A stretch of 64,000 bases of DNA from NCBI RefSeq assembly GCF_002795825.1, contig NZ_CP018800.1, positions 744,001 through 808,000 of the forward strand, given 5' to 3'. Position 1 is the first letter of the stretch, and each line of letters opens with the position of its first letter. Below the pieces are notes generated by a model. The model was not told the DNA's origin and did not search any database. It worked only from the letters and a program-made list of their open reading frames with translations. Positions 24,819 to 33,340 of the stretch are shown here, one piece after another. The stretch is from Mariprofundus ferrinatatus. Its GTDB lineage: Bacteria > Pseudomonadota > Zetaproteobacteria > Mariprofundales > Mariprofundaceae. Position numbers and translations under genes: made by a program.

Positions 24819-25256
24819 TCAGCTATCCAGAATAAATGTAACCGGACCATCATTGGTGAGTGTTATCTGCATATCGGCACCGAAGTGGCCGGTTTGCAGG
24901 GAGGGGAAGCGACCGGATAAGAGTTCCGCCAGTTCCAGAAACAGCCGTTCGCCTTCAGAAGGCTCTGCTGCAGTAGAGAATCCGGCCCGGGTACCCTTTT
25001 TGGTATCGGCGGCAACGGTGAAGTTGGGGACGAGCAGAATGTCGCCGCCAATATCATGGAGGCTCAGATTCATACGCCCATCCGTGTCGGGGAAAATCCG
25101 GTAACCGGTGAGCCGTTCCGCCATGCGCCGGACCGAAGTCTGGTTATCCGTTTTTTCCACACCAACAAGTGCGACAACACCTCTGCCGATTTTTTTCGCT
25201 TTGGTGTTATCGGTCACAAGCATTGCACTGCTGACCCGTTGTATGATTGCACGCAT
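24819..25256 (-). CDS. dtd: D-aminoacyl-tRNA deacylase
   Basis: 145 residues from ATG 25256, preceded by GGGGGA; an upstream ATG at 25322 would add 22 unrelated residues. MRAIIQRVSSAML, LVGVEKTDN, LLVPNFTVAADTKKGTRAGF and the C-terminal NDGPVTFIL (Gly-cisPro motif) identify Dtd. It frees D-amino acids from mischarged tRNA. Its start codon shares the CATG at 25254-25257 with the divergent deacetylase gene. Confidence 0.94.
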   Translation of the reverse strand: MRAIIQRVSSAMLVTDNTKAKKIGRGVVALVGVEKTDNQTSVRRMAERLTGYRIFPDTDGRMNLSLHDIGGDILLVPNFTVAADTKKGTRAGFSTAAEPSEGERLFLELAELLSGRFPSLQTGHFGADMQITLTNDGPVTFILDS

Positions 25257-26400
25257 GAGTTCCCCCAAATGTCCCCTGGCGCCCTCCATTGCCTCTGCAT
25301 TCTGCGGGGCGTCAGTAGCCAAGCTGTTCAGAGCCAGAACGATACTGAGCCTGCTCTTCAGTTGTATGCTCTGGTTGAATCCGGCTTATGCAGCTGAGCA
25401 TGCAGTCATCCTGCTCTACCACCATGTTGCAGATGATACACCCGCAGTAACCAGTGTTAACCCGGCCGAGTTTGCCGGACACCTTGAATACCTTGAGCGT
25501 AACGGCTTTCATGTGCTACCCCTTAATGAGTTGCTCCATAAGCTTGCCGGCGGCAGTGCTCTTCCTGAGAAGAGTGTCGCCATCACCTTCGATGACGGAT
25601 ATCGCTCAGTCTTTAAAAATGCAGTTCCTCTGCTTAAGAAGCGGGGCTGGCCATTTGCCGTATTCGTGAACCCCACGGCCATTGACCGTGGTTACGGCGC
25701 TTACATGAACTGGGATGAGCTCAGGAAGGTCAGGTCAATGGGTGGGGAGATACTCAATCATACGGGTAGCCATGATCACCTCATCCGCAGGCGTGAAGGT
25801 GAAGCGTCAGGGGAATGGGAGAAACGGGTAACTGCCGACATCATTTCGGCGCAACGGCGTATCGAGGATGAAACCGGCCCTGCGGAGAAGATTCTTGCCT
25901 ATCCCTATGGTGAGTTCTCGCTCTCGCTGAAGAGGCTTGTAGGCGAACTCGGGTATGTCGGTCTGGCGCAGCAGTCCGGTGCGCTATCCGCCACGTATGA
26001 CAGCACTGCGGTGCCGCGTTTCCCGATCATGGGGAAATATGCCGGCAGCCAGTGCTTCTCTGAGCGCGTTAATGCGAGGCCCTTGCCGGTTACGATACTT
26101 CGCGGCGCGGACAATGTGCTCGCAGCTGACCAGCGCAGGCCACTGCTGCGGGCACGGATAGGTGAGGGCGGTTTTGACGCTGATTCGATTCGCTGCTACC
26201 GCTCATCCGGTGAACCGCTGAATATCAAGTGGGTCAACAGACAGATGCGGGAGTTTGAGATCATGAGTGCTGCAGACCTTGCAGGTGGGCGCAGCAAGTA
26301 CAGCTGTACGGCACAGGCGCTCGACAACCCTCGCAGCTATTACTGGTACAGCCATCTCTGGATTATCCCGAAAAAGGACGGCAGTTGGCCGAAGGAGTAG
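25255..26400 (+). CDS. Exported polysaccharide deacetylase (PgaB/IcaB-like NodB domain)
   Basis: 381 residues from ATG 25255; the frame is open further back into antisense dtd. A long leader ends in a signal-peptide core (ILSLLFSCMLWLNPAYA, cut before AEHAV). NodB domain: VILLYHHVADD, VAITFDDGYRS (metal Asp-Asp), HTGSHDHLI (metal His), ILAYPYGEFS. Residues after about 240 hold an extra beta-rich region. It probably removes N-acetyl groups from a cell-envelope or exported polysaccharide in the periplasm. No synthase or exporter genes are close by. Confidence 0.85.
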   Translation: MSSPKCPLAPSIASAFCGASVAKLFRARTILSLLFSCMLWLNPAYAAEHAVILLYHHVADDTPAVTSVNPAEFAGHLEYLERNGFHVLPLNELLHKLAGGSALPEKSVAITFDDGYRSVFKNAVPLLKKRGWPFAVFVNPTAIDRGYGAYMNWDELRKVRSMGGEILNHTGSHDHLIRRREGEASGEWEKRVTADIISAQRRIEDETGPAEKILAYPYGEFSLSLKRLVGELGYVGLAQQSGALSATYDSTAVPRFPIMGKYAGSQCFSERVNARPLPVTILRGADNVLAADQRRPLLRARIGEGGFDADSIRCYRSSGEPLNIKWVNRQMREFEIMSAADLAGGRSKYSCTAQALDNPRSYYWYSHLWIIPKKDGSWPKE

Positions 26401-26454
26401 TGTTCCGCACTGAATTGCCTCGCCAAACTCAAGTGTAACACTTAAATTTCACTG

Positions 26455-27717
26455 ATGGGTAAAAGCAATCGCAAGGCGATCTATTCGTGGGCGTTATACG
26501 ACTGGGCCAACTCGGCTTATACCACGACGGTGATGGCCGGCTTTTTCCCCATCTTTTTCAAACAGTACTGGGCGCATGATCTGACCGCCAACGAGTCCAC
26601 CTTCTGGCTTGGCGTGGCCAATGCTGTTGCTGGACTTGTCATTGCATTGCTGGCGCCTGTGCTCGGTGCCATGGCTGACCAGGGCGGTTTGAAAAAACAG
26701 ATGATGCTCTCCTTTACCTCGCTTGCCGTGGTGATGACGGCTGCCCTTTTTCTGGTTGCCGAGGGCCAGTGGCTGATGGCAGTACTGGTCTATCTTTTCG
26801 GTGCTATCGCCTTCTCCGGCGCCAATGTCTTTTACGATGCCCTGATTGTAGATGTTGCCGAGCATCATGAACTGGATCGGGTTTCCGCTCTCGGTTACGG
26901 ACTCGGATATATCGGTGGCGGCATCCTGTTTGCCGTCAATGTGCTGATGACACTGCATCCGGAGTGGTTTTTTCTTGCTGACAAGGCCGAGGCGGTACGC
27001 TGGTCGTTTCTCTCAGTGGCGCTCTGGTGGGCCCTGTTTACGTTGCCCGTGGCGTTTTTCGTGCATGAAGCAGGTGGCAGCGGCCGCATGGGGCTGGTGG
27101 CATCGGCCAGAGCCGGTTTTCATCAGCTCAGTGATACCATCCATCATCTGCGCTCGCTGAAACAGGTATGGCTCTTCCTGATCGCCTATTTTCTCTATAT
27201 CGATGGCGTTAATACGGTGGCCCACATGGCCGTCGATTACGGCCTCTCCCTCGGGTTTGAAGCCGATGTGCTGATTGCTGCACTTCTGCTGACCCAGTTT
27301 ATCGCCTTTCCATCAGCCATTGCTGCTGGCTGGCTGGGTGAGAGGTTTGGTGCCAAGCGGGTGATTATTGCCAGCATCGCCGTCTATGCTATTGCCTGTA
27401 TCTGGAGCTCGACGATGCAGAATGCCAATGACTTCTACTGGCTGGCTGCCGCCATCGGCCTGGTGATGGGCGGGATTCAGGCGTTATCACGCTCGATGTA
27501 TGCACGTATCATTCCGAGGAAACAGGCGACTGAGTTCTTTGGTTTCTTCAATATGCTGGGCAAATTTGCCACGGTGTTTGGGCCCCTGTTGATGGGTGTT
27601 GCCAGCGTGGTGTCAGGGAGTGCGCGCTTCTCAATTCTTGTGATCGTTGCCCTGTTTGCGGCAGGTGCTATCGTACTCTACTATGTAGATGAACATCGTC
27701 AGGAGGTGAAATCATGA
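26455..27717 (+). CDS. UMF1-family MFS transporter
   Basis: 420 residues, twelve membrane helices. It begins AIYSWALYDWANSAYTTTV, the UMF1/Atg22-like signature, and has DFYWLAAAIGLVMGGIQALS and RSMYARIIPRKQATEFFGFF. UMF1 proteins are putative amino-acid or metabolite effluxers of unknown specificity. ATG 26455 lacks a strong ribosome site; a perfect 13-bp palindrome lies 11 bp before it. It overlaps lemA by ATGA. Confidence 0.88.
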   Translation: MGKSNRKAIYSWALYDWANSAYTTTVMAGFFPIFFKQYWAHDLTANESTFWLGVANAVAGLVIALLAPVLGAMADQGGLKKQMMLSFTSLAVVMTAALFLVAEGQWLMAVLVYLFGAIAFSGANVFYDALIVDVAEHHELDRVSALGYGLGYIGGGILFAVNVLMTLHPEWFFLADKAEAVRWSFLSVALWWALFTLPVAFFVHEAGGSGRMGLVASARAGFHQLSDTIHHLRSLKQVWLFLIAYFLYIDGVNTVAHMAVDYGLSLGFEADVLIAALLLTQFIAFPSAIAAGWLGERFGAKRVIIASIAVYAIACIWSSTMQNANDFYWLAAAIGLVMGGIQALSRSMYARIIPRKQATEFFGFFNMLGKFATVFGPLLMGVASVVSGSARFSILVIVALFAAGAIVLYYVDEHRQEVKS

Positions 27718-28307
27718 CAACAGTTGTACTGGTGGTTCTTGGGGTCATCGTATTCCTCATTCTCTATATTGTGTTGGTTTATAACCGGCTGGTGAAGCTG
27801 AAAAACCGTTTCAAGAACGCATTTGCTCAGATTGATGTGCAGCTTAAACGGCGCTACGACCTGATCCCCAATCTGGTAGAGACGGCCAAGGCCTATCTGA
27901 AGCATGAGCATGAGACGCTGAAAGAGGTGATCGAGGCAAGGAATCAGGCGCTGGCTGCGATGAAAGGGGCGGAGCGTAATCCTGGCGATGCAGCGGCCAT
28001 GAAATCATTGATGGGTGCAGAGGCGGCTGTTGGTGGCGCACTGCTGCATCTCAATGCGGTCATGGAGAACTATCCTGATCTGAAAGCCGATCAGACCATG
28101 GCGCAGCTCTCCGAGGAATTGACCAGCACGGAGAACAAGGTCTCCTTTGCGCGACAGGCCTATAACGACGAGGTGATGGTTTATAATACCCAGCGTGAAA
28201 CCTTCCCCGATGTGATATTTGCTCCCTTCTTCGGGTTCGGAGAGGCCGCTCTCTGGCTTATCGAAGCCAAAGAAGAGAAACAGGCTCCGAAGGTAAGCTT
28301 TTCATAA
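27714..28307 (+). CDS. lemA: LemA-family membrane protein
   Basis: 197 residues: one N-terminal membrane helix (VVLVVLGVIVFLILYIVLVY), then the LemA coiled-coil domain (NRLVKLKNRFKNAFAQIDVQ, RRYDLIPNLVETAKAYL, NDEVMVYNTQRETFPDVIFA). LemA is widely paired with an M48 peptidase, as here. Function unknown; outside-facing helical bundle. Coupled to the UMF1 transporter by a 4-bp overlap. Confidence 0.94.
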   Translation: MTTVVLVVLGVIVFLILYIVLVYNRLVKLKNRFKNAFAQIDVQLKRRYDLIPNLVETAKAYLKHEHETLKEVIEARNQALAAMKGAERNPGDAAAMKSLMGAEAAVGGALLHLNAVMENYPDLKADQTMAQLSEELTSTENKVSFARQAYNDEVMVYNTQRETFPDVIFAPFFGFGEAALWLIEAKEEKQAPKVSFS

Positions 28308-28458
28308 CCACTGCAGGTATATCAGTTGGATGAATCTCGTTGCTTGCCTGAAGTGGGCAGTCAGGGCAGGAGGAGTGAAGTTTGGGGATGCCAAATGAAC
28401 AACGACTAATGCTGGCTGTATGCCTTAGGCGAACCACCGCTCCGGAGTATTCCATCCT

Positions 28459-30390
28459 GTGAAGGATTTCTTTGGCCAGCAGGAACAAGCCCGCCGCAAC
28501 TCCGCGCGGCTGGTTGTGCTGTTTGTCTCTGCAGTTACGCTGATCGTATTTGCTGTATATCTGGCCGTCACAGCTGGGCTCTTTCTCAGCCAGATGTTCC
28601 TCACCCAGCAGAATGGCTGGCTTATTCGCGACTTCTGGGATATCGGACGTTTCATCTGGGTAGTCGGGATCACAGTTCTGGTGGTGGCAGCAGGCAGCCT
28701 CTATCGAACTCATCAGCTAAGACAGGGGGGCGGAGCGGCAGTAGCAGAGATGCTGGGAGCAAGCCGGGTACCCTCTGCGACCGACGATCCGCTTCTCAGG
28801 CGCCTCTCCAATGTGGTGGAGGAGATGGCCATTGCAGCAGGCCTTCCTGTTCCTCCCGTTTACCTGTTGCCGCAGCCCGGCATTAACGCCTTTGCTGCAG
28901 GGTTTGGTCGCTCCGATGCCGTGATTGCGGTGACCTCGGGCGCTGTCGAATTGCTCAGCCGCGATGAGTTGCAGGGAGTGATCGCGCATGAGTTCAGCCA
29001 TATCCTCAATGGCGATACACGCCTGAAGATGAGTCTGATGGGGCTTCTATTCGGCATTACCCTGATCTCCGATGCCGGCATCATGCTGATGACGGCAAAA
29101 CACTCGACACGCCATTACGGGCGCGATCGCGGCAGTCATCCGGCTATCATTGTGGTCGGATTCCTGATCTTTCTCGTCGGCACGATCGGCGCGGTCTTCG
29201 CCGACATGATCAAGCGGGCGGTTTCCCGCCAGCGTGAGTTTCTTGCCGATGCCGCTGCGGTACAGTTCACCCGTAATCCGGCCGGTATTGCGGGTGCCTT
29301 GAAGGTGATCGGCGGTTTCAAGGGAGGATCCCGCATCAACCATGCTGCCACTCAGCAGGCCAGCCACTTCTTTTTCGGCAATGCGGTAAAATCATGGGAG
29401 GGTAAAGATTGGTGGGCCACACATCCGCCGCTTGCAGAGCGTATCAAAAGGCTCGACCCTTCTTTTTCCGGCGAATTCAAGGCGGTCGATGCAACTGCAC
29501 GAAGCAGCGCGATCATGCAGGAGGCGGTTGCCGCATTCAGTGGCAGTGAAGTGCCGAAGAGTGATGTTATCTCGGTCAAACAGGTGGTGAGTGCCATCGG
29601 CCAGCCCGATGCGGTGTCGCTTATGCAGGGAATGGGGCTGCTTGAGCGCATCCCCGAACGGCTGCGCAGGTTCGCGCACGACCCGTTCACCGCCCGGGCA
29701 ATCGTTTACGGCCTGCTGCTCGACCGCGAGAAGCTGGTTCGCAGCAACCAGTTGAAATCGCTAGAAGGGGAGGCCGATGCCGGCGTGATGCGCGAGCTTC
29801 TTGATCTGCATCCACTGATCTCCGGCCTTGATCCGGAGCTGAGGATTCCACTGCTGGAGCTGCTGCTTCCGGCGCTGAAATCGCTTTCGCATCCGCAGTA
29901 TCGCCAGTTCAGGAGGTGTACGGCCCTGCTGATCAAGGCGGACAAACAGCTCTCCGTATTTGAATATATGCTGCACAGGATGCTGGTGCGCCATCTGCAC
30001 CCCGCCTTTGCCAAAGTGGAACCGGTATCCGTTCATTTCGATGTGGCTTCTGAAATTGCCGGGGAGGCCGGCCAGATTGTTTCCATGCTGATCCGGCAGG
30101 GGCAGCACGAAAAGCCGGAAGAGGTGTTTACACATGCCATGTCGCATCTGTTGGCCTGGCAGACCGATATTCATCCCTCTCTGGAGCTGTCCAACCTCTC
30201 TCTGCTTGACCGTGCTTTGAGCAAGGCGGAAAGGGCAACTCCGGATATCAAACGTCGGCTGGTACAGGCCTGTGTGGCAGCCGTGCTGGCCGATGGCGAG
30301 GTGAGGGTCAGTGAGTTCGAGTTGTTACGTGCGATCTGCGATGCTCTGGGTTGCCCGATGCCGCAATTTCATCTGTCAGGCTTGCCGTGA
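28459..30390 (+). CDS. M48 metallopeptidase with TerB-like C-terminal extension
   Basis: 643 residues from GTG 28459, about twice the length of HtpX. Two N-terminal membrane helices (about 18-48 and 66-82), then an M48 core with zinc motif HEFSH (177-181), two further helices, and the second Glu motif RQREFLADAAAVQFTRNP. Residues about 330-640 are an added cytoplasmic region. Its end, RRLVQACVAAVLADGEVRVS with EFELLRAICDALG, looks like a TerB-type helical bundle. It likely degrades membrane proteins; the tail may sense or recruit substrates. Pairing with lemA is the common M48-LemA arrangement. Confidence 0.88.
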   Translation: MKDFFGQQEQARRNSARLVVLFVSAVTLIVFAVYLAVTAGLFLSQMFLTQQNGWLIRDFWDIGRFIWVVGITVLVVAAGSLYRTHQLRQGGGAAVAEMLGASRVPSATDDPLLRRLSNVVEEMAIAAGLPVPPVYLLPQPGINAFAAGFGRSDAVIAVTSGAVELLSRDELQGVIAHEFSHILNGDTRLKMSLMGLLFGITLISDAGIMLMTAKHSTRHYGRDRGSHPAIIVVGFLIFLVGTIGAVFADMIKRAVSRQREFLADAAAVQFTRNPAGIAGALKVIGGFKGGSRINHAATQQASHFFFGNAVKSWEGKDWWATHPPLAERIKRLDPSFSGEFKAVDATARSSAIMQEAVAAFSGSEVPKSDVISVKQVVSAIGQPDAVSLMQGMGLLERIPERLRRFAHDPFTARAIVYGLLLDREKLVRSNQLKSLEGEADAGVMRELLDLHPLISGLDPELRIPLLELLLPALKSLSHPQYRQFRRCTALLIKADKQLSVFEYMLHRMLVRHLHPAFAKVEPVSVHFDVASEIAGEAGQIVSMLIRQGQHEKPEEVFTHAMSHLLAWQTDIHPSLELSNLSLLDRALSKAERATPDIKRRLVQACVAAVLADGEVRVSEFELLRAICDALGCPMPQFHLSGLP

Positions 30391-30528
30391 GAGGCCGCCT
30401 GGTCGGAGTTGTAGAACGTGATATGAATCAATGTTTTGTAATCTGTATCTCACTACAGTGGTGATTGATTATCCCACTCCTTACTTGGGAGAATTAGTGA
30501 ATATATAGCCATATGGGAAGGATACGAA

Positions 30529-30981
30529 ATGATTCATGAAATTGTGGATTTGATGCAGGCCATTCCGATGTTCGATAAAACAGCCGGTTCACAGCTTAAT
30601 GTGATTGCGGCACATATGAATATTCTCAAGCTTGAGGAGAAAGAGCAGCTCTTTTCAGAAGGCGAGAAAAGTGACTACATGTGTTTTGTGGTCTCCGGTA
30701 AGCTTGAGGTGATTAAAAGGGCCGATAGCGGAAAACCAGTAACGGTGTCTACGCTAACCCGTGGCAGAAGTATCGGTGAAATGGCACTTCTTGATACCTA
30801 CCCGCGTTCGGCCACAGTCATCGCTAAAACCCCATGTACCCTGCTTATTATTTCCCGTGAGAAATTTGACAATATTCTTGAACAGTATCCAGCTGTAGGC
30901 ATCTCATTCCTGAAGGGTGTTTCAGAGATGTTGAGTCTGCAATTGCGCAAGGCATCAGGTTTGCTCGCTGATGCCTCCTGA
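30529..30981 (+). CDS. Stand-alone cyclic-nucleotide-binding domain protein
   Basis: 150 residues, almost all one cNMP-binding domain: LFSEGEKSDYMCFVVSGKLEV and the phosphate-binding cassette GRSIGEMALLDTYPRSATVI with the Glu and Arg that contact cAMP or cGMP. There is no helix-turn-helix or kinase part, so it is not CRP; it must act through a partner. ATG 30529 follows GGGAAGGA. Its gap to the protease gene is 138 bp with a small dyad (TCCCA/TGGGA). Confidence 0.9.
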   Translation: MIHEIVDLMQAIPMFDKTAGSQLNVIAAHMNILKLEEKEQLFSEGEKSDYMCFVVSGKLEVIKRADSGKPVTVSTLTRGRSIGEMALLDTYPRSATVIAKTPCTLLIISREKFDNILEQYPAVGISFLKGVSEMLSLQLRKASGLLADAS

Positions 30982-31081
30982 GTCGCAGTAGCCCTTCTGT
31001 TTCCACCCGGCCAAGAAGGTTTGTCGTAAGTTTTAAGCATCACCGCCTATGACAGGTCGGATAGAGTGCCTGGATCTGAAG

Positions 31082-31990
31082 TTAAATATTATCTTTGATC
31101 TTTTTTGCGCACTCAGGGCACATGCCATGTGATAGCTTGGCATCAGTATGTCCATCAAAGTAGGTGGTAAGCTTAACCCACTCACCACTCTCATCCTTGA
31201 TTTTTTTGCTACACCATGCACAAAGTGGAACGATGCCGCTTATTGTTTTAATCGTAGCTATGGCATTTTGCAGTTCATGGTTGCGCACTTCCAGATTGTG
31301 AATAACAGGTTCAGTTATTCGTTGAAAAAACCAGGCGCCGATGGCAACAAGCAGCAGGGTGGCAAGAACGGCCCATGTTGCGGCCTCAATAAATGGCTTT
31401 CGAATCTCCGCCATGTCAATCTTGGCCACAATGCCAAGGTTTAGGAGCGATACCGGTTCGTAAGCTGCCATTACCGTTTCACCACGATAATCGGGTCCGA
31501 TGATGGTACCCGATTCTCCTCTCAGGGCTCTGCGCATCGGCTCCGCGTCTCTTGCGCTGATAGGGACGGGCTTAGGGCGGTTAAGGTCAAAATGGCGATG
31601 GTTCAGCAGGAATACGATCTGGTCGCCCTCCTGCGTTGCGAGCGTAAACTCACCGGTTTCACCGAAGCCCTGAAATTGTGCATGGGCATCCCTGATCTGG
31701 CTCAGTGTTGCTTCATAAGCAGTTTTAAATGCGCTCGATGAGGCGTACAGCCTGTCAAATTTTGCCACCGCCTCTATCAGGCGAGCCTGACTCTGCGCGG
31801 TATCAACAAGTCTTGCGCGCTCTTCCTGGAGCGCTGTTGAGTAGAGAATGAAAATCGTTAAAGAGGCTACTACCATGGCCACGCAGGCCATGATTACAAC
31901 GAGAAGCCTTAAACGAGCTTCTGGTTGTTTAATACCAACCGGCTCATCCACCAGCTGCTCAGAGGTGTTGAATGGGGTGGCTTCATCCAT
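31082..31990 (-). CDS. Membrane sensor with Cache-like domain and C-terminal Cys4 motif
   Basis: 302 residues. Membrane helices at about 29-51 and 202-222 flank a periplasmic Cache-like sensor (DTAQSQARLIEAVAKFD, FTLATQEGDQIVFLLNHRH). After a short coiled coil (HNLEVRNHELQNAIATIKTI) comes a compact module with Cys257, Cys260, Cys291 and Cys294 (GIVPLCAWCSKKIKD, then LSHGMCPECAKKI). That module is often found at the ends of PAS, GAF and receiver proteins and may bind metal. No kinase, cyclase or GGDEF output follows, so signalling must go through another protein. Start MDEATPF at 31990. Confidence 0.8.
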   Translation of the reverse strand: MDEATPFNTSEQLVDEPVGIKQPEARLRLLVVIMACVAMVVASLTIFILYSTALQEERARLVDTAQSQARLIEAVAKFDRLYASSSAFKTAYEATLSQIRDAHAQFQGFGETGEFTLATQEGDQIVFLLNHRHFDLNRPKPVPISARDAEPMRRALRGESGTIIGPDYRGETVMAAYEPVSLLNLGIVAKIDMAEIRKPFIEAATWAVLATLLLVAIGAWFFQRITEPVIHNLEVRNHELQNAIATIKTISGIVPLCAWCSKKIKDESGEWVKLTTYFDGHTDAKLSHGMCPECAKKIKDNI

Positions 31991-32155
31991 GAATTGAGAC
32001 CTCCTTCCAATGTGTCTGTTTTATGACAATAGATGAAAAGCGATCACAATACTATATCTTCTGCACTTTTTACTGCAGATGAACAGGTCAGGGGGTTTCA
32101 TCTGGAGCTGTTTCAACATGGCATGTCGATTTCTCTTATAAAAGAGCCTGAAAAC

Positions 32156-32187
32156 AAAAAAGGCGAGCCATAAGGCCCGCCTTTTTT
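32156..32187 (-). terminator. Rho-independent terminator of the Calvin-type operon
   Basis: Arms AAAAAAGGCG/CGCCTTTTTT plus inner GCC/GGC around ATAA, 17 bp beyond the fba stop. Both flanks are A/T runs, so it may work in both directions. Confidence 0.92.
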
Positions 32188-32204
32188 CGCGAAGATAAAT
32201 CTTC

Positions 32205-33242
32205 TTACTTGTAGTAGCCGATCATCTGTTCCAGAGACTTCGGAGTGATCTTGTCGGCATGGCCGGCAGCACCGAAAGCAACGTAACGGTCAACACAGAT
32301 CTGCTTCATTGCATCCTTGGCAACCTTGTAGAACTTGCGTGGATCGAAGTTCGAAGGATTCTCTGCCAGATGACGACGAATCGAACCGGTAGAGGCCATA
32401 CGCAGGTCGGTATCGATATTAACCTTACGAACACCATGCTTGATGCCTTCCACGATCTCTTCAACAGGCACACCATAAGTTACGCCCATTTCACCGCCGA
32501 ACTCGTTGATCACAGCCAGCCAGTCCTGTGGTACGGAAGACGAACCGTGCATCACAAGGTGAGTGTTAGGAATGCGGGCATGAATCTTCTTCACGGTATC
32601 AATGGAGAGGATGTCGCCTGTTGGCGGCTTGGTGAATTTGTAAGCGCCGTGAGAGGTGCCGATGGCGATAGCCAGTGCATCAACGCCGGTCTTCTCAACG
32701 AAGTCCGCCGCTTCTTCCGGGTCAGTCAGCAGGGAGGAGTGATCCAGAACGCCTTCTGCACCGTGGCCGTCTTCCTCGCCCATCATGCCGGTCTCCAGAG
32801 AGCCCAGGCAGCCCAGCTCGCCTTCAACAGACACGCCGCCAGCATGCGCCATGTCGACGACGGTCTTGGTGACGTTGACGTTGTACTCATATGAAGATGG
32901 GGTTTTGCAGTCAGCCATCAGTGAGCCGTCCATCATCACGGATGAGAAGCCGGACTGGATAGAGCGCAGGCATACTGCGGGCTCGGAGCCATGGTCCTGA
33001 TGCATACATACCGGAATATGCGGATACTGCTCGATGGCCGCCATGATCAGGTGGCGCAGGAATGGTTCGCCGGCGTAGTTACGTGCGCCTGCAGAACCCT
33101 GCATGATGACCGGAGAGTTGGTCTCGTCGGCCGCTTCCATGATGGCCTGTACCTGCTCCAGGTTGTTTACATTGAATGCCGGCATGCCGTAGCCATTTTC
33201 GGCTGCGTGATCCAGCAGTTGTCGCATTGAAATGAGTGCCAT
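32205..33242 (-). CDS. fba: Class II fructose-bisphosphate aldolase
   Basis: 345 residues, the CbbA-type length. Zinc and active-site motifs visible: [58 protein letters not shown] and [13 protein letters not shown]. It interconverts fructose bisphosphate (and in Calvin bacteria sedoheptulose bisphosphate) with triose phosphates. ATG 33242 has a perfect AAGGAGG site. It is last in glpX-tkt-gap-pgk-pyk-fba and is followed by a strong terminator. Confidence 0.96.
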   Translation of the reverse strand: MALISMRQLLDHAAENGYGMPAFNVNNLEQVQAIMEAADETNSPVIMQGSAGARNYAGEPFLRHLIMAAIEQYPHIPVCMHQDHGSEPAVCLRSIQSGFSSVMMDGSLMADCKTPSSYEYNVNVTKTVVDMAHAGGVSVEGELGCLGSLETGMMGEEDGHGAEGVLDHSSLLTDPEEAADFVEKTGVDALAIAIGTSHGAYKFTKPPTGDILSIDTVKKIHARIPNTHLVMHGSSSVPQDWLAVINEFGGEMGVTYGVPVEEIVEGIKHGVRKVNIDTDLRMASTGSIRRHLAENPSNFDPRKFYKVAKDAMKQICVDRYVAFGAAGHADKITPKSLEQMIGYYK

Positions 33243-33340
33243 TTCTTCCTCCTTATGTTTTAAGCGGGCATTTGGCCCAATGAATCAATTACAAGATTAA
33301 CCTATATGCTGACTCTTAAGAGTCGTTTAATCAATCAACT

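Noticed and set aside
30529-30981. CRP-type transcription factor
   Set aside because: Only the nucleotide-binding domain is present; no helix-turn-helix follows.
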